Shown: in pieces, positions 1-7,039 of the stretch
Position numbering within the stretch: the stretch's first letter is position 1
Layout of the letters: each line of letters begins with the position of its first letter
Assembly: GCF_027570195.1 (NCBI RefSeq)
Contig: NZ_JAKMUZ010000013.1
Location: 1 to 64,000 of the forward strand
Source: Corynebacterium yonathiae
Lineage (GTDB): Bacteria; Actinomycetota; Actinomycetes; Mycobacteriales; Mycobacteriaceae
Direction: 5' to 3'
Length of the DNA stretch: 64,000 nucleotides
Position numbers and translations under genes: made by a program
The notes under the pieces: generated by a model
Told to the model about the DNA's origin: nothing
Databases searched by the model: none
What the model saw: only the letters and a program-made list of their open reading frames with translations

Positions 1-1604
1 GGCTGGGCCTTGATATCTACATGCCCACGGTCTAATAGGTACTTGTCGCTGCACTGTGCATTGCCGGTTTGCGGTTTTTCGGTGCCTGGTTGCGGCGCTG
101 AAGACGGAGCATCTTGCTCGCCGGGAGTAGTTTCCGGTTCGTCAGTGGAAGTAGAAAATTTCCCATTGACTTCATAATTTTCGCCGAAAGCAAAGGACTC
201 GGTGATTACGCTGCTGGCATGTCCGGCCTTCAGAGTGGAATGGGGGAAGAGGTTAACCTTGGCAAAATAGCCTTTGAAGTACTCGCCCTCATCAAAGGCG
301 ACCTCGCCGTGGCCATTAGTAATAGGGGTTTCCAGATCCACGGTGGGGTATTTCGCCCCTTTGGTGTCATAGAGCCCGCCGGTGAGTAGGCCGTTGAAGT
401 TTTTATCCTCACTATCCACCACGATCTTGGTGCCGCCATCGCCCTGCTTGCGCATGCGGATGGTGTAGCCCAACTCCTTTAGCTCGGTTTCCTGGGTGGG
501 GGCAAGCTGGCGTGGTTGGGAGGTTTCCTGCCACGTATCAGCGGCGGCAGAAGAATCGGTGTGGCTGGATTTACCGGGTTGGAAGTCAAGGGGTTGGGAT
601 ATCCAGCGTGGGGCATCGCCCTCTGGGGTAAATACAGCCTGCACCTGGGAAGGGTCGGGGCCCATGTATTCGTCCCACTGAGCATGCCCATCCTTGACGG
701 GAAGGTCGGTGAGGAAGTAGCCGTCGATAAGCAGCGTGAGGGTGCCTTGCGCCTTGTTCTTGGCATCGAAGGAAATGGTGGTGAGCTTGTCATCACCGTC
801 TTTTTCGGGATTGGACTTGGGCGCCATGCGCAGGCTGTAGCCTGCAGCAGCGGCGTTACCGGCTGCGGACTGCGCGAAGCGTTCCTTGAGGCTTGGCGTC
901 TTTTCTTCTTTGGGTTTCTGCCCACCTACTTGGATGGTGGTGGTCTGTGGCTCATTGGCTATGAGCTGGCCGTCCTTTCCGCGCGCACTGGTGCGGTAGG
1001 TGAGGCGGTATCGCCCGGGCTTGGTAAACAGCGTGGAGTTGTGCGTATGCGTGCCGGCAACAAGGTAAGCAGAGTGCGGCGAATCCGGGAAGGAACCGAG
1101 CATGCGGTGCAGCTGGGTGCCGGCCTCATCATCTTTATTGGTAAAAAGCTCTACCTCGCCGGGGCCATCGACGCTGAGCAAGTCGAGGAACGCTACGCCG
1201 TCACGGAATTTGTCCGTGGGCAAGGAGGTATCTGCGCCAAAGCCCAGCCAAATGGGTGAAGTATTTCCGGAGACCTGGTGCGGCGCTGTGTAGTAGGTCG
1301 TACCAGGTGCCCCAATGTAGTCTTGGGTCCCGTTTGCCGGAAGCGTATAGAGATACTGGTTGCTGTTATCTGTGGCGCTGTAGCCCTTGCCCACCCAGGC
1401 AACGGTGTCTGCGATCGGGGGCTCTTGACCGCCAAACTCGGACTTCAGTACAAAATCGTTGTTCTCCCAGAAAGACTTGGGGGAGTCGACGTGGGTATTA
1501 GTAGCGATGTGCTTGCCATCATCAGGGCCCGCGACAGCCGTGGCGGGAGTGATTAGCGCCAATGTGCTCAGCGTGGCAAGGAAACGTGTGCGAGGGGAAA
1601 CCAC
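1..1604 (-). CDS. Secreted choice-of-anchor M type surface protein (N-terminal part, runs off left edge)
   Basis: An open minus-strand frame runs from a GTG at 1604 to the window edge (about 534 codons, no stop). The start encodes [18 protein letters not shown], then an Ala-rich stretch ending AVA, which is a good Sec signal peptide. AGAAAGG lies 11 nt before the GTG. The first module ends in motifs of the actinobacterial surface-anchored repeat (choice-of-anchor M): [16 protein letters not shown], then [21 protein letters not shown] proline/glutamate-rich linker follows, and at the edge [17 protein letters not shown] looks like the opening of a second such domain. Proteins of this family are exported and wall-bound, and are often encoded beside 'anchored repeat' zinc ABC transporters. 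The partner genes would lie left of the window. Family call is firm; the zinc role is inference. Confidence 0.8.
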   Translation of the reverse strand, partial: MVSPRTRFLATLSTLALITPATAVAGPDDGKHIATNTHVDSPKSFWENNDFVLKSEFGGQEPPIADTVAWVGKGYSATDNSNQYLYTLPANGTQDYIGAPGTTYYTAPHQVSGNTSPIWLGFGADTSLPTDKFRDGVAFLDLLSVDGPGEVELFTNKDDEAGTQLHRMLGSFPDSPHSAYLVAGTHTHNSTLFTKPGRYRLTYRTSARGKDGQLIANEPQTTTIQVGGQKPKEEKTPSLKERFAQSAAGNAAAAGYSLRMAPKSNPEKDGDDKLTTISFDAKNKAQGTLTLLIDGYFLTDLPVKDGHAQWDEYMGPDPSQVQAVFTPEGDAPRWISQPLDFQPGKSSHTDSSAAADTWQETSQPRQLAPTQETELKELGYTIRMRKQGDGGTKIVVDSEDKNFNGLLTGGLYDTKGAKYPTVDLETPITNGHGEVAFDEGEYFKGYFAKVNLFPHSTLKAGHASSVITESFAFGENYEVNGKFSTSTDEPETTPGEQDAPSSAPQPGTEKPQTGNAQCSDKYLLDRGHVDIKAQ

Positions 1605-1651
1605 AGTTGGGGAGGCCTTTCTACAGTTCTCATAATTTCACCAGAAACTAT

Positions 1652-1669
1652 AGAAAATGATTCCCATAA
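1652..1669 (-). promoter_or_regulatory. Possible Zur-type operator upstream of the surface protein
   Basis: AGAAAATGATTCCCATAA sits about 48 bp upstream of the GTG start of the surface protein. The half-site GAAAATGAT resembles A/T-rich actinobacterial Zur sites; the other half is degenerate. It would fit a zinc-repressed promoter, but this is a visual match only. Confidence 0.3.
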
Positions 1670-1847
1670 CCTGTTAGCTGTAATGAAAACCGGTTTCACT
1701 GACCTGTGGTTTTATAGTAAAACCTGTTTCCAGTTACCCCATTTTGTGTGTAGGGATGGACGTGCCAACGGTCGCGCGCCGGGCAGAGTCCACGGCCACT
1801 TTGGGCTGGTGCGGATTGGAATCGGCGGCTCCACTACGATGGTTGGC

Positions 1848-3332
1848 ATGACTGAAGTACGCGTTAGATTCTGTCCATCCCCAACCGGCACACCGCACGT
1901 AGGCATGGTGCGCACCGCACTTTTCAACTGGGCCTACGCCCGTCATACCGGTGGCAAGCTGGTATTTCGCATCGAGGATACTGATGCCGCCCGTGACTCT
2001 GAAGAGTCCTACCAGGCCATTATTGATTCCCTGACCTGGCTTGGGCTGGGCTGGGATGAAGGCATTAATGTCGGTGGCCCGCACGAGCCTTACCGTCAGT
2101 CCCAGCGCATGGACATCTACAAGGAGGTCCTGGACAAGCTCATTGAAGGTGGCTTTGTCTACCCGGCATATTCCACTGCCCAAGAGGTAGAAGAGCGCCA
2201 CAAGGCGGCTGGCCGTGACCCGAAGTTGGGCTATGACAACTTTGATCGTGACCTCACCCAGGAACAGATTGATGCCTTTGAGGCCGAAGGGCGCAAGCCG
2301 GTGTGGCGCCTACGCATGCCGGATCAGGACTGGACCTGGACTGACTTGGTCCGCGGGGAAATGACCTTCAAGTCTGAAACCCAGCCGGATTATGTGGTTG
2401 CTCGTTCCAACGGTGCGCCGCTCTACACCTTGGTTAACCCGGTTGATGATGCCCTAATGCGCATCACCCACGTGCTGCGCGGTGAAGATCTGTTGTCTTC
2501 TACTCCGCGACAGCTCGCGCTTTACGACGCCCTGCAGAAGATCGGCATCGCCGAGTTCACCCCAGAGTTTGGACACCTACCGTTCGTGATGGGCGAGGGC
2601 AATAAGAAGCTTTCTAAGCGCGATCCGCAGTCCAACCTGTTTAATCACCGTGATAATGGCATTATCCCGGAGGGTATGCTCAACTACCTGTCCCTGCTGG
2701 GCTGGTCGCTGTCTGCTGACCAGGATATTTTCAGCATGGAGGATTTGGTAAAGAATTTTGATGTCCATGATGTGCTGGGCAACCCTGCACGTTTTGATCA
2801 GAAGAAGCTCGAGGCCATCAATGCCGACCATATCCGCCAGCTGGATCCGGAAGAGTTTGCCTTCCGTCTGCGCAACTACCTGACCGAATACACCGATTTC
2901 CCGGCCGACTATGACGGCGAGAAATTTGCCTTCGCAGCAGATCTGGTACAGACACGTATCAAGACGCTTTCCGATGCCTATGGCCTCATGAGCTTCTTGG
3001 TTACCCCAGATGCGGACCTGAAACTCGATGAGAAGGCGGCGAAGAAGAACCTCAAGGAGGAAGCTGTCCAGCCCCTCGAGGTGGGTATCGAGACCCTCGA
3101 AGGCGTTGCCGAGTGGAAGACCGAGAATATCGAGGCAGCACTTTCCAAGGCGCTTATTGAAGACCTTGAGCTGAAGCCTCGCAAGGCTTATGGCGCGCTG
3201 CGTGTAGCTATTTCTGGTGCCCAGGTTTCCCCACCGCTCTTCGAGTCCATGGAGCTGCTGGGCAAGGACTCCACCCTTGCTCGCCTGCGTGCCGCACGCG
3301 AGGTGACTCCCTATGTGCCTGCGGCGCAGTAG
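1848..3332 (+). CDS. gltX: Glutamate--tRNA ligase
   Basis: Class I glutamyl-tRNA synthetase of 494 aa, the usual length. The nucleotide-binding HIGH-type motif is in [14 protein letters not shown] at the N-terminus and the KMSKS equivalent is NKKLSKRDP near residue 254. [13 protein letters not shown] is typical of the catalytic core. I chose ATG 1848 (MTEVRVRF): TACGAT ends exactly 7 nt before it, a leaderless layout, and no ribosome-binding site is seen. ATG 1839 in the same frame is possible, and the frame stays open upstream to 1683 but without family similarity. Gln and Glu tRNA genes follow directly. Actinobacteria generally charge tRNA-Gln by misacylation with Glu followed by GatCAB amidation, so this enzyme is probably non-discriminating (family inference). 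Confidence 0.96.
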   Translation: MTEVRVRFCPSPTGTPHVGMVRTALFNWAYARHTGGKLVFRIEDTDAARDSEESYQAIIDSLTWLGLGWDEGINVGGPHEPYRQSQRMDIYKEVLDKLIEGGFVYPAYSTAQEVEERHKAAGRDPKLGYDNFDRDLTQEQIDAFEAEGRKPVWRLRMPDQDWTWTDLVRGEMTFKSETQPDYVVARSNGAPLYTLVNPVDDALMRITHVLRGEDLLSSTPRQLALYDALQKIGIAEFTPEFGHLPFVMGEGNKKLSKRDPQSNLFNHRDNGIIPEGMLNYLSLLGWSLSADQDIFSMEDLVKNFDVHDVLGNPARFDQKKLEAINADHIRQLDPEEFAFRLRNYLTEYTDFPADYDGEKFAFAADLVQTRIKTLSDAYGLMSFLVTPDADLKLDEKAAKKNLKEEAVQPLEVGIETLEGVAEWKTENIEAALSKALIEDLELKPRKAYGALRVAISGAQVSPPLFESMELLGKDSTLARLRAAREVTPYVPAAQ

Positions 3333-3371
3333 GGGTCGCTTTGGTATAGCGGGTTAAATCGCAATCCCCAC

Positions 3372-3420
3372 AATGCGGCGGATGACGGCTGAACTACAGC
3401 ACTGTCATTCGTCGCATTTT
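3372..3420 (+). terminator. Hairpin terminator after gltX
   Basis: ATGCGGCGGATGAC pairs imperfectly with GTCATTCGTCGCAT across a 17-nt loop and is followed by TTTT. It separates gltX from the tRNA genes. Confidence 0.55.
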
Positions 3421-3464
3421 CGATTCCGGCTAAGCGAGCTGAAAATGTGGCATGTGCTGGCGAT

Positions 3465-3493
3465 TTGGCAGTTTACGCGAATATCATTATAGT
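3465..3493 (+). promoter_or_regulatory. Promoter for the tRNA-Gln/tRNA-Glu unit
   Basis: TTGGCA (3465-3470), a 17-bp spacer and TATAGT (3488-3493) form a near-consensus housekeeping sigma promoter about 70 bp upstream of tRNA-Gln. Confidence 0.65.
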
Positions 3494-3561
3494 TATTACA
3501 CGTTGCAGCGAGCAAGGAAGAACGGCTGAAAGGCAGTTAGTTTCTATAGCGAGTTAGCAAA

Positions 3562-3633
3562 TGGCCTATGGTGTAATTGGCAACACAGCGGTTTCTGGTA
3601 CCGCCATTCTAGGTTCGAGTCCTGGTAGGCCAG
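3562..3633 (+). tRNA. tRNA-Gln (anticodon CTG)
   Basis: A 72-nt cloverleaf: acceptor TGGCCTA pairs with TAGGCCA, the anticodon stem GCGGT/ACCGC encloses loop TTCTGGT (anticodon CTG), and the T-arm contains GGTTCGAGTCC. The discriminator is G and CCA is not encoded. It reads CAG codons and lies directly downstream of the enzyme that probably misacylates it. Confidence 0.95.
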
Positions 3634-3671
3634 CAGTGAAAATGCTTTAATAGCAGACTCACTAGTTCTAT

Positions 3672-3744
3672 GCCCCGTTCGTCTAGCGGCCTAGGACGCC
3701 GGCCTCTCACGCCGGTAACACGGGTTCAAATCCCGTACGGGGTA
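3672..3744 (+). tRNA. tRNA-Glu (anticodon CTC), copy 1
   Basis: A 73-nt cloverleaf: acceptor GCCCCGT pairs with ACGGGGT (one G-U pair), the anticodon stem CCGGC/GCCGG encloses CTCTCAC (anticodon CTC), T-loop TTCAAAT, discriminator A, CCA not encoded. It is 38 nt after tRNA-Gln and probably cotranscribed. An identical copy lies at 4398-4470. Confidence 0.96.
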
Positions 3745-3750
3745 CAACGA

Positions 3751-3778
3751 CCTCCAGTCAATAGACTGGAGGATTTTT
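3751..3778 (+). terminator. Terminator after tRNA-Glu copy 1
   Basis: CCTCCAGTC-aata-GACTGGAGG is a perfect 9-bp stem followed by ATTTTT, directly after the tRNA 3' end. Confidence 0.9.
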
Positions 3779-4327
3779 CATATTTGGGGCGGTGTACTTG
3801 CTTTCGTGCTGTAGGGGTGCGGTCAGGAAGGCGTGTTCAACTGGTTATAACCTACCCCAGACCATTAGCATCTTTCGCACAGGTAGCAGGCCACCGTCGG
3901 TGAGACCAGGGTTGAGACCACTGCGAAATGTTTGCTACCCCTTTTCGTCCAGTACGTACAGGCATAGACTGCAAGTACATCAGAAAACAGACAGAAAGGA
4001 GAGCGGGTGGCAGAAATCGAAACGCACCACAGTGAAGGCGCACAGCCCGAAGCATAGCTAGGTAGTAACGCTATAATCCACAACTTCCTTCCCACCAACA
4101 ATTGTACGAAGTATAGGAGCCTGCAGCATATGCACTTCGACGCAAAGCGCCATCCCGAGTCCTACTAGCACAGCATTCTCGGCCACGGACTATCCACAGA
4201 TTGCACGCGGAATAACCACTGATTCGATCCGCACCTCGGCCACGAAGAATCCTCACTGCAGTACCGGACTCGGGAATCTTTTGCGTTTCCTGCTAGCCGC
4301 CCTCAAAACCAATCCTGACCACACGAT
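3779..4327 (+). other. Gene-free spacer between the two identical tRNA-Glu genes
   Basis: About 550 bp with no frame showing convincing coding features. It holds an eight-base direct repeat TGAGACCA (at about 3900 and 3912), a TATAAC element near 3844, and one 16-codon frame with a good ribosome-binding site (listed separately). I see no integrase, transposase or inverted repeats. Confidence 0.5.
4007..4057 (+). CDS. Possible 16-codon mini-ORF or gene relic
   Basis: AAAGGAG (3996-4002) is correctly spaced before GTG 4007, which opens a frame encoding VAEIETHHSEGAQPEA and then TAG. The ribosome-binding site is better than chance, but the peptide is tiny and unrecognised. It may be the truncated 5' end of a lost gene between the duplicated tRNA-Glu genes, a small peptide, or coincidence. 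Confidence 0.2.
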   Translation: MAEIETHHSEGAQPEA

Positions 4328-4356
4328 TTGTGCTGATTTAACCCATCATTTACTCT
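4328..4356 (+). promoter_or_regulatory. Possible promoter for tRNA-Glu copy 2
   Basis: TTGTGC (4328-4333), a 17-bp spacer and TACTCT (4351-4356), about 40 bp upstream of the second tRNA-Glu. This suggests the copy is transcribed independently of the first tRNA unit, which ends in its own terminator. Confidence 0.45.
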
Positions 4357-4397
4357 TAACAGGTCCGCAACGCACAGGGTGCGATTGCTGCGAACGA

Positions 4398-4470
4398 GCC
4401 CCGTTCGTCTAGCGGCCTAGGACGCCGGCCTCTCACGCCGGTAACACGGGTTCAAATCCCGTACGGGGTA
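4398..4470 (+). tRNA. tRNA-Glu (anticodon CTC), copy 2
   Basis: All 73 nt are identical to the copy at 3672-3744, including the G-U pair at the acceptor end and the CTC anticodon. Flanking sequence is unrelated to that of copy 1 and it has its own terminator. The pair is a direct repeat enclosing about 650 bp. Confidence 0.96.
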
Positions 4471-4478
4471 CCAATGAC

Positions 4479-4508
4479 AAGCTGCGAGCCTAATGGCTCG
4501 CAGCTTTT
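4479..4508 (+). terminator. Terminator after tRNA-Glu copy 2
   Basis: AAGCTGCGAGCC-taat-GGCTCGCAGCTT with trailing T residues; a perfect 12-bp stem. Confidence 0.92.
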
Positions 4509-4755
4509 AGTTTTCCTTGCATAGGAAGTCTGAGCGTTTCGGCGGTATGTTGTAGAGCCTGCTCTGTGTCAACAGGCGAGGAATCCCAGCATATAGCGAC
4601 CCACTCTGTGGCTGTGCCGTGGTTCAGACTGCCCTCGGGCGCCTGTATTCATCCATTCTCGTGCAATTCTCACCGCGCACTCTAACAATGGAACGGGCGG
4701 CGTTTGAGCTCTGTGCAGTGAGCTCTGAGCGCTCGCTGTCGACCTAGACCCACCC
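4509..4755. other. Intergenic stretch without recognisable genes
   Basis: About 250 bp between the tRNA-Glu terminator and the terminator of the minus-strand YhgE/Pip operon. I see no promoter, RNA gene or coding frame with supporting features. Confidence 0.5.
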
Positions 4756-4798
4756 GTAAGAAAGAAGCCCAACGGGCCGTGAAACGGCTCGCTGGGCT
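4756..4798 (-). terminator. Terminator of the YhgE/Pip operon
   Basis: On the minus strand AGCCCAGCGAGCCGT pairs with ACGGCCCGTTGGGCT (bulged), followed by TCTTTCTT. It lies about 30 bp past the stop codon of the downstream YhgE/Pip gene. Confidence 0.7.
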
Positions 4799-4828
4799 GT
4801 GTAGAGGGGGCGTCGCCAAGCGCGCTGG

Positions 4829-7036
4829 CTATGCCATTACCTTCGTCTTCTTAATCGCCTTCTGTAGGCGTTTGTGATAGGAATCCATGGCGCGGCGTAT
4901 GAGGAGTCCGACGAGCAATGCTGGGATGGTAAACAACAGCAGCATGCCCAGCTCGCGCCAAATATCGCCGTGATAAATACCTGCAATGGCGCTGCGGAAG
5001 GCATCGATGGCATAAGTAGCTGGCAGCCACGGGCTGACGTTTTGGAACCATTCGGGCAGCAATGGCAGCGGGTAGGCGCCGCCGGAGCCCGACACTTGTA
5101 TCACAAGCAGTAATACCGCCAAGGCCTTGCCAGCACTATCGAGTGTGATGACCAGTGAGTAAATAATCAACATGAACACCAGCGAAACCACCCATGCTGC
5201 GAACATGAGCATGAACGGGTGTGCAGGCTCGATTTGGACGAAGAAGATGAGGCTGAGAACCACCAAGGTGGCTTGGGCCAGACCGACCAACGCGAGTGTG
5301 GCAAAACGCCCGAAGAACGCCTGGCCGCGGGTGAATTCGCTCTCGTCGTACTTGCCGTTCTCGTCTTTGCGCAAGTACTTGCGCTCGGCATTGGTATGAA
5401 CCAGCACGCACGCCAAGAGGGCGCCTACCCACAGTGACAAGGTGAGGTAGAACGGCGTCATACCCACGCCAAAAGCAGCGACAGGGTAGATCGGCTCGCG
5501 GTCGACAGCCACGGGAGCGGCAATTCGGGAGGCAAGCAGTTCCGGGTCGGAGCCGACAATATCGGCGAGCTTGCTCAAATCGCCGCCGTTGCGGATCTCG
5601 TCAATCTTGCGCCCCATATCCGCAAAGCGGCCGCTTTGCTCCCGCAGGGTGCCGGCAAGGCTAGCAGTAGTATCGCGGGCGCGTGCCAGGCTTTGTTGTG
5701 GTGACTCGTTATCTTGAGAAACCGAGTCGCGAATACCAGCTATGTCCTGCTTAACAGCATCAATATCGTCGGCCACTACAGAGACGCTTTGGTTGAGCTG
5801 ATCCAGCTGGGGCTTGAGGTTCTCGTTATAGGAAGTGCGCGCCTTCTCTGCTGCGTGCTTCGCATTGGCGATGGCATCCTTGGTGCGCTGGCGCGATTCT
5901 TGCGAGGTGCCACGGCCCTGCTCAATATCATCGGCGGTCGAAACCAACGAATCATGTAGCGCGTTGCTCTGGGCGATAGAGGCATCAATCTGGCCCATCA
6001 ACGCCTTATAGCCGCCAGCGACTGGAGCCGGCAGCGCCGCTTTATCGCCTTGCTCCTTGATGGAAGCGCGTACGCCCTCAAAGGCGCTCGTTTGCTCATT
6101 CACACGTTCAGCTGCGCTGCGGTAGGTCTGCGCCGTTTGTGCGGTGGCGTTACTTGCGTTATTGAGCAGCTCATCAACTTGGGCCGAGAGTGCATCGTAG
6201 CTTTGCGTTGTAGCTGCTAAGGAAGCATCCAGCGAACCAGCCGAATCATTGAGGGTAGAGCGCAGGATGTCAATGGGGTTTTCGCCTTGGGCATTGTCCG
6301 TCTCCGTAGCCTGGCGGCCGGCCTCGGCGAGGATATTATCCGCTGCCTGCGTAAGCGGGAGGGTGGAATCGACCAGATTGCTTAGGGCACCTACAGTGCC
6401 TGAAGCCGCATCGAGGCGAGTGCTGACGTTATTAATGCGGTTGTGAAGGTTATTGAGCGCCGTCTGGGTGTCGTCTTCGTTGAGGTATTTATCCAAATCG
6501 GATACGACGCCGAGACCAACATTGGACACCACGCGGGTGAAGGACTCGTCGATTTTTTGAATGACGCCGTCCGCACTCTTTTGTGTGATGTTGGTAGACA
6601 GCGCGTTCTTCTTCTCATTGGTATAGAGGTTGAGCTTGCTGGGCTCGGTTCCCTCTACATAGAACGTCAGCAGGTCCGCACTGAAGTCCTTGGGTAGGAC
6701 GATGCCGGCATAGTAATCCCCAGATTTTGTTCCCTCGACCGCATCGGCGCTATCTGTAATGACCCAGTCAATGTCGTGATTGCGGCTGAGCTGCGAGAGC
6801 ACTTCATCGCCCAAATTGAGCTTCAGGGAGGCGAGGTCGCTTTCGTGTCCCTCATCTTCACTGGCCACAGCAATCTTGAGCTGGTTGGTATTGGCAAAAG
6901 GATCCCAGCTGGCCAGCACGTTGAAGGAGGTAAAAAGCAATGGAATGATAGCAAGACCGAAGATAATGACTGCGGTCATGACATTGGTGCGAATGGCGTG
7001 GAGGTCATCGCGGAGAATGGTCAGAATGTTTTTCAT
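4829..7036 (-). CDS. YhgE/Pip family membrane protein (second gene of pair)
   Basis: A 735-aa protein of the YhgE/Pip family (ABC-2-like membrane fold; the Firmicute EsaA/YueB proteins are distant relatives). One N-terminal membrane helix (about residues 20-42: AVIIFGLAIIPLLFTSFNVL) precedes SWDPFANTNQLKIAVASEDE, the conserved family start. A long extracytoplasmic coiled-coil region follows (about 150-510, rich in Ala, Gln, Asp), then five or six helices from about 535 to 720. It starts 3 nt after the stop of the upstream paralogue, so the two are surely translated together and may form a hetero-oligomer. Substrate or role unknown; no type VII secretion genes are nearby. Confidence 0.88.
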   Translation of the reverse strand: MKNILTILRDDLHAIRTNVMTAVIIFGLAIIPLLFTSFNVLASWDPFANTNQLKIAVASEDEGHESDLASLKLNLGDEVLSQLSRNHDIDWVITDSADAVEGTKSGDYYAGIVLPKDFSADLLTFYVEGTEPSKLNLYTNEKKNALSTNITQKSADGVIQKIDESFTRVVSNVGLGVVSDLDKYLNEDDTQTALNNLHNRINNVSTRLDAASGTVGALSNLVDSTLPLTQAADNILAEAGRQATETDNAQGENPIDILRSTLNDSAGSLDASLAATTQSYDALSAQVDELLNNASNATAQTAQTYRSAAERVNEQTSAFEGVRASIKEQGDKAALPAPVAGGYKALMGQIDASIAQSNALHDSLVSTADDIEQGRGTSQESRQRTKDAIANAKHAAEKARTSYNENLKPQLDQLNQSVSVVADDIDAVKQDIAGIRDSVSQDNESPQQSLARARDTTASLAGTLREQSGRFADMGRKIDEIRNGGDLSKLADIVGSDPELLASRIAAPVAVDREPIYPVAAFGVGMTPFYLTLSLWVGALLACVLVHTNAERKYLRKDENGKYDESEFTRGQAFFGRFATLALVGLAQATLVVLSLIFFVQIEPAHPFMLMFAAWVVSLVFMLIIYSLVITLDSAGKALAVLLLVIQVSGSGGAYPLPLLPEWFQNVSPWLPATYAIDAFRSAIAGIYHGDIWRELGMLLLFTIPALLVGLLIRRAMDSYHKRLQKAIKKTKVMA

Positions 7037-7039
7037 GAC

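Noticed and set aside
516-1259. A 247-codon plus-strand frame opposite the surface protein
   Set aside because: The minus strand shows a signal peptide and family motifs over the same DNA; the plus frame has no ribosome-binding site or recognisable content.
3672-4470. Integrated phage or genomic island at tRNA-Glu
   Set aside because: There is no integrase or cargo; only a short spacer lies between the copies.
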